From NCBI RefSeq assembly GCF_947242115.1, contig NC_074728.1, forward strand, positions 2,482,701-2,546,700: a stretch of DNA of 64,000 nt, given 5' to 3'. The notes under the pieces were generated by a model, which was not told where the DNA came from, searched no databases, and was given only the letters and a program-made list of their open reading frames with translations. How positions within the stretch are numbered: position 1 is the first letter of the stretch; each line of letters opens with the position of its first letter. The DNA comes from Biomphalaria glabrata. Taxonomy: Eukaryota; Mollusca; Gastropoda; Planorbidae. Made by a program: the position numbers and the translations under genes. This document shows, piece by piece, positions 27,001 to 42,000 of this stretch.

Positions 27001-30000
27001 GATACTTGAATGTAATGACCATACATAATACTTGGTTATCTAAATGTAATGATCATATATTTTACTTGGATGCTTAAATGTAATGACCATACATAATACT
27101 TGGTTATCTAAATGTAATGACCATACATAATACTTGGTTATCTAAATGTAATGACCATACATAATACTTGGTTATCTAAATGTAATGGCCATATATTTTA
27201 CTTGGATGCTTAAATGTAATGACCATACATACTACTTTGATACTTAATTATAATGACCATACATACTAATACTTGGATACTTGAATGTAATGACCATACA
27301 TAATACTTTGATACTTAAATGTAATGACCATTCATACTACTTGGTTACCTAAATGTAATAAGCATACATAATAATTGGTTACCTAAATGTAATAAGCATA
27401 CATAATACTTTGATATTTAATTGTAATGACTTTACATATAACTTGGATAGGCTACTTGAATGTAATGACTGTACATACTACTTGGATACATGAATGTAAT
27501 GACCATACATAAAACTGTGTTACTTAAATGTAATTACCATACATAATACTTGATTATATACATTTAATAATTATACATAATAGTTAAATTTAATGGTATT
27601 AGAAAAAAAAAGGATACTTAACTGCAGTATTAAACAAATACTGCAAAACCCAAGAGTTTCCTAGAGAACAAAAATAAATTGATAAAAAAAATATAATGTT
27701 GGTGCAAAAAAGATTTGATTCATGTACAAAATACATGTTGAGCAGTTTCACCAAATGTTCACTATTATTAGATCACTTTTGATCTCTATGATCTCCATTT
27801 GTTTCAATGCATCGATTTTGTAGAAATGTAAGACATATTTTAGTTTTTTTATCTGATCTACTAAAACTGTTCTTTGGTAAACATATACAAGCACTAAAGA
27901 ACTCTACTTCTTCCAGACATAAATTGTAGGGCTAGAGTGGATTATTATTGTTTTATAATAAAGGTATGTCATATCCAAAGAGATAAAACATAAACAATTA
28001 GGTCTGTGGATCTTGCAGTTAGACACGCCTTAGGTACATTATCAAATCTTCCTTGAGTCAGATGAACGCTGGTCATAGATAGTCTAACGTTGGTTCAAAG
28101 CCACGGAGCTAGCATAGCAATGTCTAATGAGGACTCACATCTCTGCTTCCCACTACCACTTGCTATCCAGTACATCAATTCTCCGGTACAAACAGGCTGT
28201 AATAGGAATATCCAAATTAATCTTAATTTGTGTTTTTCTTATAATAAAATTTCAAACAATAATTATATTTGTATTCTAAATTGATTTGCCGACATAAAAT
28301 AAAAGGTCGAAGTTACATATCGTTCTGATGTTCGACTAACAAATAGTTGTATTTTAATGGTTAACAAATTTTAGAACTCAAAGTTTGAACTCTATGATGT
28401 TCAACCTATTCATAGCGAAGTTTATTATCAAACATAGTGCAAAAACTGTTGGGATTACTTTATCCATACCACCGTAGCATTGCATTGCACATTATATTTC
28501 AGCATTAGAATGAGTTGAGAATATGGACATTTTACAGCTAATACAATCCCTATTTCCCATCCACGTTTTTCAAAGAAAAAAATCAACTACCAAATGTTTT
28601 AAGCCTTATTACAGATACCTATTAGAAAGTGTTATTTATAAATAATTATAACACAATACCTATTTATCTAGATTCTAGGAAAGTAGGTAACTTTTGACTC
28701 TCCTAATACTAACCTTCTTTATCTTAGTTCAACACTTCCTTCCACACAACGTTCCGGGTGTAATTTGCGTTGTCTCGGGGAAGAAGGACTTTCAAACAAC
28801 TTTGTCGTTTCACTCTTGAAAAGGCCACATACAGCATACCATGCATAAAGACTGGGACCCTGAGATCAACTCCAACGAACTGGAATGTTTGACCTTGTGA
28901 TTTGTGGACTGTCATGGCGAAAGCAGGGGTCACAGGAAATTGATGGCGCTGCATTGTGCATCCAAGTTTCCCCTTACTGGAATCTAGAGTGATTCTGGGA
29001 ATGTGAACAGCCTTTCCAAAATGTTCGCCAGTTAGAATCTTAGCAATAATTATGTTGTTACACAGTTCAGTGACAATGAGCCTCGTCCCATTACAGAGTC
29101 CTTCTGAAACATCTAAGTTCCTAAGTAGCATGATAATTGTGTTTTTTTTTAGTTTTAGTTTGTGTGGAGGCAAATCAGCGATGTCTATGGAATTTAAAAA
29201 TTCTGTGGTAAATTGAAGTGTACCTTCTGACATATCCTTGATTGAATCAAAGCTAAAATAGACTTTTTCCTCTCCAGGTAATCTGTCTATAAGCTCACAA
29301 TTGATTAAATTGACATCTTTGTTTAAGGGAGCCAGAATTGCCCTGTCTTTCATTTGTTCGTAACTTTTATCTGCCAAACATTCCCCATAAACTTCGTCAA
29401 TAATGTTTGTTTTTGAGATGACATCTTGTGGCAATGCTATTTCACCCATATCATTCAATGGCAGTTCACCGTCTCCAATCCTTAAAAGAAACTCGGCAAA
29501 ATCCGTCTCTTCTTCATCAACTCTCATATTTCTGGTTAATCGAAATATTCTAAAATGTCTCCATAAGTCACTCTTTTTAAGGGATACGTCTAAAAGCTCA
29601 CTTCTGTTAGCTCGTGGCTGAATTGGAAGACATTGCCGGAAGTCGCCCCCCAAAACTATTGTTTTTCCTCCAAAAGGCTCTTTTGCATTGCCGATTGCTC
29701 TTAGTAGCTGGTCTACGGTAGAAAGTCCGTATTTTGGCAGCATAGGGGCCTCATCCATTAAAAATACATCAACTTCCGCTAACTGAGCAGCTTTCATTGA
29801 TCCTAGCTTTATGTTTGAAACTGATTCAGGTGTAAGGGGCACACTGAGGCCAAATGTTTTGTGTGAGGTGCGTCCATTAGGCAAAAGAATTGATGCTATT
29901 CCTGTAAATGCCATACATTTCACATTGAAATTTCGACCCCGAAGAATGTGATAAATAGTTTTGTACACAAACGTTTTTCCAGTACCTCCAGGTCCATCAA

Positions 30001-33000
30001 TAAAAAAACATCTTGGTCCAGAGTTATGACTTGTGACAGCATCAAGAATGGTATTCACTATGTCAAGCTGTTTCCATTTCAGGAGTCCATACAACCGTTC
30101 CCCTTCCAGTATTGAGCAGTCGTTGTTAAGCATATCCACATTTAAATGGTTATTGACAAAGTCAATGTTGTCCATGCCAAAGGTGTTGACCCAGTACTGA
30201 AAATCTCTGCCTTCTGTGGCTTCGGTATTTAATTTGGAGGCGATAATTCGATAGGTATGATTTATCGCGTCTTCCACTCGGCCACCTGTGCGTTCTATTT
30301 CTAGAAGAAAATCTTCAGCCAGATCTGCTTTGAACATTTCCCAAAGTCTTTTTGGATTTTCTGGAGATCCAAATATTAAAATCTGTGTAAATAGTGTTCT
30401 CATGGCTCTAGGTGTTTTTGACATGGCCGATTCCTGCAGACCATCTATCCACTGTTGGTCATCATAGGCAAGCCCTCGAGCAAGACACGCTTGCTTGAAC
30501 GTGGCATGCCTGATACCATTAAATTTAAGAAGTTCGTCAAAACTTGTAGCGTCATTGACGTGGTACAAAAGCATCCTGAGATGGTATAACTCTGGCTGGG
30601 CAACAAAATTAACGCTGTGGATAGGACCAATAACATTGATTTGTCGAAGCCTCTCAACCCATTCACTCGTCCTTCCGATCCATTTAAAATGCTCGGGCAT
30701 CTGCCAATAAAAGTGGTAGGTAATTTCTTCATCCAGTCCAGCAAGACGGTTAGCTTCTTCTTTTTGCTTCTTGGTTGCATTGGTTTTGAAATAAGACTCC
30801 AATGTGGAACCCTTAATGCCACTGTCCGCCAGATCTTCTTGCACATTCACAATGTCTGACATTCGGTAGTGACCAGGAAGATGTATGTCAAGACGTTGCA
30901 CTACATGGCTCTTCTTTTGGAGTTCATTTCCAGATAAACGCCAGCAAGCCTCCGGTGGTGTGATGCACCGCCCTTCAATGTATGTGTCTGGTTCATTATA
31001 ATTTATTCTTTTTTGCTCCTCCACAATTTTAATATAGGCGCAGTCATGTCCTTTGTAAATATATTTGTATAAATATTTCACTGCTCTAATGCTTCCAACA
31101 AATTCAACGTTTATGTGGCAATTGAAAAGTTTCAGCAAATATGCATTGTAAGGAGCCACGTGGCGGTTGTCTCTGGTTATTCTTCTACCAGACTTGTCTT
31201 TTCGGTAGACAGCTAGTTCGTGAGAAAATTCAGGGCTCTGCTGGTCCAGTCTGGAATCATACCGACGTCTTAATTTTGGTTTTTCGTCGTCAACCAGTGA
31301 TGTTGTTTCTTGAAAAGGTTTGGGGAAATCGAAACGGCAGTGAATTTTTCCATTGTGGTTTTTCATGCATGACGCATTTAAGTCATGTTCACCGCAAGGA
31401 TTATGGATCATCCATTTCAATACCAGTTCTCGCAACTCAGGATCTGTGTTGTCTGGGATCTCAGCAGAAATTAAATCATCTAGCTCATCAGGATTGTGCA
31501 CTTTGTCTTCCGATCTCATAATTAGTAAAAGATGCATGTGAGGGAGACCACGCTTTTGAAATTCAATAGTATAAACATAGGCTGCTACTTTCCCAAAGAT
31601 TTGTTTCTTGTACAATTCCTCAATAATGGTTTCAAACTTCAGCTTTGCTACTCTCGCAACGAGATCAGGACGATCTTGAGCTCGCTGCTGAATAACAAAC
31701 CCTTCCTCGGTAACAATACGGGCAGCTTCTTTTATTTCAGGCCATTCCGGATTACATGTCATGGTTATAAAGAAGTCTGGTGAACCGAAGCGTCGTACTA
31801 TAGCCTTGGCGTCTTCAAATTGTTCAGCATAGTATCGTGTTGAGCCTGGGAAGGAGGATGGTAAAATGATGGTTTCACCAACAACAGCATCTTTCTTTTC
31901 AGCCAGTTCTTTAAGAAAGTTAGACACTCCTATGTATTTTTCAGCCAGAATCTTCTTTTGGTTGGACTTGATCCACTGGATGCGATCGCGTTCGACTCTA
32001 ATAAATGTGTCAACCAGATACTGCTGAAACAGTCGGCCACCAAAATGTAGTGCGTTGAATTGTGTTTCACGTAGATCAAGATCGCTTCGATCTTTTTCAA
32101 GTGGGAGATTTTTGGTGAGTCCTTTGCGATAAGCAATACGGTATTGTGCCATTTCCAGTCTTGTTAGATGCTGCCGACTGGGATAAGGCTGTTGTAGCTT
32201 TAGATCCACAGAATATCCAAAGGTGCCTTTAGGATAAAATAATGGATATGTGAAGGGCTCTGTTCGTTTGTCTGTGTTCTTTAAAGTAACTATTTCTTTG
32301 CCTCGCTGATGTACAACCATTTCATTAGCTGGAATGCTTTGATCAGCATTCAGTGTCAGCACAGCACATACTTCATTGGATGAGGGGACATTGTAGCGCC
32401 TGATATCAAAACCATCAGGATTAGTAAACAAAAGTCGAACATGTGGAGGTGCTATTCCGTTTGCTGATGCAAGTTGTCTAGTTTCTGTCTCCACTTCTCT
32501 CATCATTTTAAATGCATGAGCGAAACAATTGACGGCGCGTATGATTTTCTCCAATCTATTCATTAAGTCTTGGTTGATGTCACTATTGTATGGATGATGA
32601 ATTCTTTCATTCACAGCATCGTCGGGATCCAGAAAGTAGAGCTGACCATATTGTGGTCTTTCGTAGTCACCATTTGGATTTTGTGTTGGATGAACAGCCA
32701 AATTTATTTTATGATAAATCATCCCTGCTGCGATGAAACTATAAATGCCGTGGCTATTAATTGTCCTGTCGTCATCCACATTAAATGATGCCAATGAAAA
32801 GCATGCATTTAAATTTCGTATCTTCTTATGAAATTCCTGTGCCAAAGGGTGCTGACCTAAAAACAAAATAATTAATTCATTTGGAAAGATAGGAGCTTCC
32901 AGGGAAATTCGACCATGTAAACAGCAGTCCCCGAAGGAGTCTCTGTTAACTTTGTTGCCAACTCTTTCCTCTGGAAAATGTAAAATAGATCAATAAGTGT

Positions 33001-36000
33001 AGACTAGACTAATATGTAGTCATGTAGATAGGCACAGTCGTGTAAAATAGATCAATAAGTGTAGACTAGACTAATATGTAGTCATGTAGATAGGCACAGT
33101 CGTGTAAAATAGATCAATAAGTGTAGACTAGACTAATATGTAGTCATGTAGATAGGCACAGTCGTGTAAAATACAACAAGTGTAGACTAGACCAATATGT
33201 AGTCATGTAGATAGGCACAGTCGTGTAAAATAGGTAAGTAATTGTAGACTAGACCAATGCGTTGTCACGTAATTGGTTTCAACATTCAATTGATTTTAAT
33301 GTCATTTCAATATTTTTCTTGTTTTGAGTAGCGTACAGTGACAGTGATGTGTTCCGTCAAGTTGAATACACTAACATATCACTGTGGACTAGCACTGCCC
33401 CTGTAAATGTTCTGGACAAGAGTGACTGCGCCTTGAAATGTCTCCAACAGGACGATTGCTACGCCTTCGGGTATAAAACAACAACCGCATCCTGCACGCT
33501 AGGTAAATTTTTGGATAACCAATTTTTTAGAAACTCAGTATTAAATATTGTCTAAACTTCTCATCAGCTGTGTCTTGATACTCTGTGTTGTAAACAGTGC
33601 AGGATTTACCTATAGATAATATAAGCTATAGCTTAGAGCCCAACCCCCCCCCCCCCCTTACTCAGGCCCATCTCCCCCAAGTGGAACAAGGGACATTTTC
33701 AATACATTTTTAGGAAAGCATTGTAATTTTTTAAATTTTTCGGAAGTTCCTTCGAAAATAAATATTTGTATCGTCTTAGCAGAACGTCCTGCATGACAGA
33801 TAGGGATTGTAAAAAAAACAACAACAACAAGTAATTGAAAAAAGAATCTAAGGGAAAGAACCAATAATCACTTCCATCTTCTTCGAACATGACGAGTTTA
33901 GCTCTCTTTCTCCTTTATAAAACAAAATTAATTGATACTAAATGAGTAACTAACTGGTTAATTTTTGGATCGATCCGTATATCGACTATAAATGATTTTG
34001 CAAAATTTCAACTTGATCCGTGGATGGGAAATAAGAGATAAAAAACGTGTCAAAACGTAACAAGGGGACTAAATCCAAATATACATCCACATCTCTCATT
34101 AAGTAGCATTTATATCCTTAATTTTGAAATGAAACAAAATAATTAATCACCAAGATTTGATAAATTATGTGTTAATTTTGTATTTGCTGATTCATGTCTT
34201 GGCAGGTTTAATGAATAATTGTGCAAAAGTTTTAATTTGATCAGATAATGGGGAAATAGGGGAAAAACATGTTCAAACTTTTTACCAGACAGACAGACAT
34301 ATAGACAGACAGAGTGAGTTCATATAAGTTTTGTAAGAATAGGCTGGAACTGTAAATGCGTTCATGTAAGTTGGTCCATCTAAGCCTAAGACAAGACATT
34401 TGTATTTTCACTTATACGAAACTAAACTATAGCTTGAACTATTCTTTCTATTAATCAATTGATATTTTAATCTCTACTTTGATTTTACTCATCAGGTTTT
34501 TGTGTAGTGAGATCTGGAAAAGCCTCAGTCTCGACTATGAAGTTGTATCAGTCATACGAAATATGCAACTTGATTCCTGGCTTCACGATCTTGTCTTATG
34601 GTAGGACGTCTGTGTGTATGTGGCGCTCTCAGATCGGTTATCTGAACTACACTCAAGCAAGAGATCAATGTCTCGGTAAGTAGAGTAACCCTCAAGCTAG
34701 AGACTACTGTGTCGGTAAGTAGAGATACCCTCAAGCTAGAGACTACTGTGTCGGTAAGTAGAAGTACCCTCAAGCTAGAGACTACTGTGTCGGTAAGTAG
34801 AAGTACCCTCAAGCTAGAGACTACTGTGTCGGTAAGTAGAGATACCCTCAAGCTAGAGACTACTGTGTCGGTAAGTAGAGGTACCCTCAAGCTAGAGACT
34901 ACTGTCTCGGTAAGTAGAGGTAATCTCAAGCTAGAGACTACTGTCTCGGTAAGTAGAGGTACCCTCAAGCTAGAGACTACTGTGTCGGTAAGTAGAGGTA
35001 ATCTCAAGCTAGAGACTACTGTCTCGGTAAGTAGAGGTAATCTCAAGCTAGAGACTACTGTGTCGGTAAGTAGAAGTACCCTCAAGCTAGAGACTACTGT
35101 GTCGGTAAGTAGAAGTACCCTCAAGCTAGAGACTACTGTCTCGGTAAGTAGAGATACCCTCAAGCTAGAGACTACTGTCTCGGTAAGTAGAGGTAATCTC
35201 AAGCTAGAGACTACTGTCTCGGTAAGTAGAGGTAATCTCAAGCTAGAGACTACTGTCTCGGTAAGTAGAGGTAATCTCAAGCTAGAGACTACTGTCTCGG
35301 TAAGTAGAGGTAATCTCAAGCTAGAGACTACTGTGTCGGTAAGTAGAGGTACCCTCAAGCTAGAGACTACTGTCTCGGTAAGTAGAGGTAATCTCAAGCT
35401 AGAGACTACTGTGTCGGTAAGTAGAGGTAATCTCAAGCTAGAGACTATTGCCTCGGTGTTATGAACATAATGATTACAGAGTCGAGAACCATGTCTGTAT
35501 AGTATGGCTTTAACACACTGAATGACTACACAACACCCATTTCGTGAACACATTCTCACGGACGAGTTACAAGCACATGTAAACATAAGAACGACAACCG
35601 ATACATCATATAATTTTCATAACATTCACCCTCAGTTTAAATTGTGCTTACAAAAGGTTGAGTCGCTTTAATCAGCTCACCTGTCAGCTGTCGAAAAAAA
35701 AAAAAAAGGGGCTTCAGCTCTGCACAAGTTTGACATTGTTCTATCACAGTTCTGGCGTCATCACAGGAAGATGGAAGATTTTTAGTCCTTACGTAGTGCA
35801 ATAGTCGAGTAACGCTTGGATGGCAAAGACTAGTATGCAGCAATTTAAGGTCATTGCGAGTGATGGCAGATAGATAGTTTCTGGTAAATGTATCAGCTAC
35901 AGTGTTCTGCTTGCCAGGGCGATAGATGACGTCATAGTGGAAACACGAGAGTTCAAGTTTCCACCTCTGGATTTTTTTTCATTTTTAATTTTTCCCTTAC

Positions 36001-39000
36001 TTGACATGTTATACTTGAAAGAGACAGATCACTGATCCGTAACAAGTGTGAACGATTTACTAACTCTAGAAATGTTTCCATTTTCTCAAAGACTCAACAA
36101 TGAAGGCTCAAAAGTAAAGTAGCAATCATACATAAAACACTGAACCATAATCTTCAAATACAAAAACAAAATTTAATAAAATACTCTGAAAGACACAAAG
36201 ATAAAGGCACATTCCTCGTCCCATATGCTAGGACAAATTTGTACAAATACTCCTTCTTCCCTAGTGCTATTAGAGCATGGAATGGGTTGCCTGAGCTATC
36301 CAGGAAAACCAGTGACTTGGCAGAATTTAAGTCATTGGTTAATATGCATGACTAAACGGCAGAATGTTTTCTTTCACTTTTTGTTAATGAGCGAGAGAAG
36401 AAAGCAACGGGTCGGCCATCTTGGTTGAGGGTAGCCGCAATGGCTACATCAGAAGCATCCCTCTTTGGCTACGCAAATATCATTATGAGTGCGTAGTTTT
36501 ACTTTTGTTTTATACTGAAGAGGTATTTTTTAGCTTAAAACCCCGCTGAAGGGAAACTCTCATAGTATTTTTAGTGTGTAATTTCCTTTATTTTTATATT
36601 GAAGAGGGATTTTTAAGTTTTAAACCCCGCTTAAAGGGGATTTGAACTCAAAATCCCTTTGGCCACGCTAATAGTATTTTGAGTGCTTAATTTACATTTT
36701 AATATTAAAAGGGGGGGGGTGAGATTTTGTAAAATTTCCGATTGGATTTTAAAATCTAAATCTTCCTCATTGAATTTGGGGATTGTCGTTTTTTTTTTTT
36801 TTTGTTTTATAGAAGAGGGGGTTTAACTGCAAAACCACATGGTAGGTGGTTTAAAACTTAAATTCCCTTTTGCTGCGCTGGGGCAAGTGATGGTTTAGTA
36901 TTAAAATCTCACCTAAAATAAACGAAATCAAAGCAAAGAATTAGTCACAAATTTTATTTCGGGAGGGGATTGTACCCCAACCCCCCCCCCCCCCGCTGCG
37001 CCCATGACTACTATTCAAGGGTTGGCTCCTTATTCATTGCGGGGGGTAGGGGATGAGGGGGAAGAAACTCTAGTTGACGGTTATAATTTTTTAAATTAAA
37101 AAATAAATAAATGCAAATTTGGCTCGAGTCTTTATCTAGGTCAAGAGCCAACTAGCCGTAGTCAGCCGTATTACCGTAGTACCGCTTGCCGAATCAGAAA
37201 ATGGGTACGTTATAACAGTTGGCCGTGTCACAGTTTCGATACATGAATTGAACCAAATATTTTTTTAGACTTATTTTATTATATTTAAAATTTAGTAATT
37301 GAGGTGTTGTCTTATTTTAAGAAAATATTTTTTTTCAATGTTTTCCTTCTTTGAATATTTTTCTAAAAAAATTCGTATTTTAAAATTCAAAAGTTCTGTT
37401 TAAAAAAAATATTGAAATTTTATCAACAACAGTTTTAAGTCTATTTCATTGTTTTAAATCTACAGCAAAGAGAGCGAATCTCTTCACGGTAAAAGATGTA
37501 GACAAGCTTAACATAGCCAGATTAATAAACGTCGACTTCTATATAGGACTTGAGGACATTGGAAGGAATCGCACTTTTTTCTGGACCGATGACATGTCTG
37601 TGCTTGATGAATCTCTAAAGCTTCAGATCTTTAATGAAGGTATTTGATCTAAATAAATTTGAACGGATCCATAGTGATACAGACTTTGAAATAAATTTAA
37701 CATTCAAAATCTACAAATTTATCAACAAATCTCAATGTCTTCAAAATATATTACAATACCTCTATTCTAGTCCGGTCAGAACTTCATGGAACCTAGTTCC
37801 AACAGAAACCTGGATACAGGAACCTAGAAAACTTATCTCAAAAACGGCTCTATTTTCCTAGAAATGTAACAGTAGATGTATATCGCTGAGAAAATAGTTA
37901 ATAGCTCGTTGGCCTCACGGGAAAACACTAATTTGGCAGTTAAAATGTTTCGAAGTAAAAAAAAAATAGATGTAAATTTGGCTGGAGGCTATATCTAGAT
38001 CTAGAGCAAATGATGACCGGTCCCTTCATCCCTGTTCATTTCATCCTAGATCATTTCTTCCCAATTAAATATTTTTTCGCAGTCATTGTGTAAGTGTGCC
38101 ATTAACGCTTTGAAGTTAAGCCCTAATTTCATCCAATACATAAATATGTTTATTTAGAACGCTTTTTGATATTTTTGACATGTTATTATAATGTTTTCTT
38201 TTCGCCGTCTGGGCCTGTCCTCAGCAGCAGATTTTCTTTGTAAAATGTTGTCAAATGTTTTACATGTTTCGGATGTTCCTTCAGAGTTGAAGATAATTAC
38301 TTCCTAGTCCAAACCTCCCGCAGGACGACGGGGGATGGGAGCGGGCAGGGTTTGAACCCGGGACCATCGCTAAATCTGAACGACAGTCCAGCGCGCAAAC
38401 CGCACGACCAGGCAACCATCTTTTGGTCTCAAATGTGTATCCCGCGGCCTTTGTGAGTGACCTAGTTCTGTCTTGTTCTGAAGCCGCATACAACCAGGTG
38501 CTCTCTTCTGTGTCAGCTAAAGCAAGTTGGCGCCTAAGCTGGTCTTTAAAGCGTTTTTGTGGGGCACACTTGTTACTGCTTTTGGCATACGTTCGTCACC
38601 GGGATACGTGCCCTGCCAATCGTAGCTGTCGGACCACGAGAAACGAAATAATATATGTAAATAAGTTAAATAAGTAGATCTATTGCAGCGGTTCTCAACC
38701 TTTCTAGCTCGGTGACCCCCCCTAATACGATTAACCACTAGGCGGCGACCCCCAACCACAAAATTTGTTTCGGCCTTAGGCCTAAGTAGGCCCTAAATGT
38801 GATTTCGCTAACGTTATAAAATCATAATCAAATTTTAAATTTATGCTGTATTCAAGCTTTATATCATTGAATAAAAAGTTGTGCTTAAATGACTTTAAAA
38901 AATGACTGTTATAAATTTCATTTATTTACTTTTCTATTGCATGTTATATGTTGCATCGGTCAATCATTCAGTCTAGTTCTGAATTTAGACTTGGTAACTA

Positions 39001-42000
39001 GCAAAATGGAGAAAACTGTTTCGCAATGAAATGTTGTTGGACATGGAAGAAGAAGGCACAAAACAATCTCCAAACGGGAGATGTCAGTAAGCATTTCAAT
39101 CAGAATTGTGGAACTAACATTAAAAAAATACATACATTTCATCTGCATCGCTATTGATGTAATGCTGGTGGCAGTCTCTTCGTTGCTAATACCTATCCAT
39201 GACTCCTACAGTGATGACTTTTGATGACTCATTCAGAACCAGACGTTGAAATCAAAACCGACATCCTAGCATACTCGAAGCACCATCTGTGCAGACACCA
39301 CACATTTTTTTTTTCCAAAGAAATCGTATAGTTTCCCGAAAGTGAATACATAATAAATAAAATAAAATAAAATAATAAATTAATTAAAAATAGTAGTGGA
39401 CCTAAGATTGTTCTTTGAGGTACACCTGAGTTTACTGTTATTGGTGTTGATTTAGAGCCATTTATTTTTACAGTTTGTTCTCTCCCTATCAAAGGATGAA
39501 CTGACCAGGGGATGAAATGACCAGGGGATGAAGTGACCGGGGATGAAGTGACTAAACATGAAATGACCAGGGGATGAAATGACCAGGGGATGAAGTGACC
39601 GGGGATGAAGTGACTCAACATGAAATGACCGGGGATGAAGTGACCGGGGATGAAGTGACTCAACATGAAATGACCAGGGGATGAAGTGACCGGATATGAA
39701 GTGACTCAACATGAAATGACCGGGGATGAAATGACCGGGAACCGACCAAGCATGTCGTAGTCAGCCGTAGGCCTATTACCGTAATTATTCCGTAACTGAG
39801 CTTAATTTTATTGAAATTTATAAGCGTTACTTATATGTTTACGTAAATCTAATATAGATTACATCTAGATTCTAGATCATAATTAGATCTTAAGAGTTTC
39901 AGACCAGAACGTATGGTCTAGTGTTAGATCTAAATGTCCATATAATGAACATAACAATAAATAATCGGAAAAAAATGTACCTACCTCGCTGGCCGAATCA
40001 GAAAATGCATACTGAGTAGCTGACGGTGTCATGTGTTTGATACCTGAATTGAAACCAAATAATTTTTTTTTTCATAATTTTATTATGTGAATTTTAACAA
40101 GATTACAAAGAGAGTTTGTGTTACACAAACTCAGAGGCGGCCCCCGTCGAAGTCGGATCCCTGTCGGATCTGCATATTCGCAAATAATATTCAAGAGGTG
40201 ATTTAATTTTGATGTAAAATGCTTTACACGTTTCGGATGTTCCTTCAGAGTTGAAGATAATTACTTCCTAGTCCAAACCTCCCGCAGGACGACGGGGGAT
40301 GGGAGCGGGCAGGGTTTGAACCCTGGGCCATCCATAAATCTGAACGACAGTCCAGCGCGCAAACCGCACGACCAGGCAGCCATCCGATGGTCAAAAGTAA
40401 TAATGTTTCAAAGATTCCTTTGCCGTAAATTTAAATTTAAATTTAATAAACAAATAGTAGATTAGTTTTAGTATATTAAAACATTACAATATTGATCAAA
40501 ACGTTTGAAAATGAAAATCTACACTTTTTTTTTACACTTTAAGTTTAGAAATTGAAATTCTACATCTTAATCTAGTCTATTTTAGTCTAAACTAGATCTA
40601 GAAATTCTAGATCTAGACTCTAATTAGAATATAAATCCAGATCTAGATATACTGTAATAAAAATCTAGATCTAGTTTAAAAAATCTAGATTAGATCTAAA
40701 TCAAGATATCATTCCTTTTTTAAACCCGAGTCACATAACGAGGATTAATAAACATTACTATACCGAGTTCTTTTTTCATTTCATTTGAAGAATTAATTCC
40801 ATATAACGTCAGAGGGAAAAAAAAAAACACTACGTCACACGGCCTAGCTAGACTAAAAATCGCCTTCATCTATAAGAGCCTTTTATCGAGTGTTCATAGA
40901 CTTTGGTGCACCGAGTGCGTTCTTTAAGCATTTCATTTAAAGAATTCATTCCATATGACGTCAAAGGAAAAAAAAACACTACGTCACAAGGCCTAGCTAG
41001 ACTAAAAATCACCTTTATCAACACGAGCCATTTCTCGAGTGTTCATAGACATTGGTGCACCGAGTGCGTTCTTTTAGCATTTCATTTAAAGAATTCATTC
41101 CATGTGACGTCAAAGGAAAAAAAAACACTACGTCACACGGCTTAGTTAGACTAAAATATGTTTTCATTAATACAAGCAATTTTTTCGAGGGTTAATAGAC
41201 ATTGGTGCACCGAGTGCGTTCTTTTAACATTACATTTAAAGAGTCCATTCATATGACGTCAAAGAAAAAAAATTCCATTACCTCACAATAGGCTAGTACC
41301 GGTACCATAAAAAAAAATGTCTTTATTTACACGATATATTTAACGAGGGTTCATAGACATTGGTGCACTGAGTTCTAATAGATATTATTTAAAAAGGATC
41401 AAAGCCACATTGTTTTTGCGTTTTGTCTGTCAGTCGGTCTGTCCGTTATCTTGATATAAAAAAACAACTAAAAGTTATTAAAAATTGATTAACCTTTATT
41501 TTACGTTTCAAAACATCGCAATAATTTTTAGGTATGAACACAATTGAAAAGTTTATATAATAGATTGTTCCGGATGTTTGTATAAATAGTAAAAGAAAAA
41601 GAGAATTTCAGATAAATGTAATACCGATAATTAATTTTTTTGGATGGTCTCGTATAAAAATTAGATGTACTACAGCCACGTGGAGAGATTTTCATACCTT
41701 ACTTTGGTGTTTGGATTCTGTTTTCCTTAAAAATCGGAACATAATATTAACGATAATTAGATTTTTTAATGTTTTAGGTAGAAAGTTAAATGTACTGTAA
41801 GAGAGTAGTGAGTTTAAATATTTTTCATACAAATCCGTAAAAACATTATTTCGTAAATGAGAAGATTATTTGTTTATTAATTAGAAGAGGGAGTTCAAAC
41901 AATTATTTGGCGTTAGTAGATTTTTAAATAAATTCGGAAATTTCTGGCGACGATTTGTAAGAAACAAAATCCGGAACTTTCTTTATCGATTACAAAACTT

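Noticed and set aside
28724-33334. Helitron as an alternative first exon source for copy 3
   Set aside because: It is antisense to the gene, and a perfectly matched signal-peptide exon with the same length as in copies 2 and 4 exists at 21040.
34552-35586. 344-codon minus frame and 251-codon plus frame
   Set aside because: Both come from the 39-bp repeat, whose length is a multiple of three; the region is the start of intron 3 of copy 3.
39229-39712. Long minus-strand frames rich in HFIPGHF
   Set aside because: A minisatellite frame fused by chance to a LINE RT remnant.
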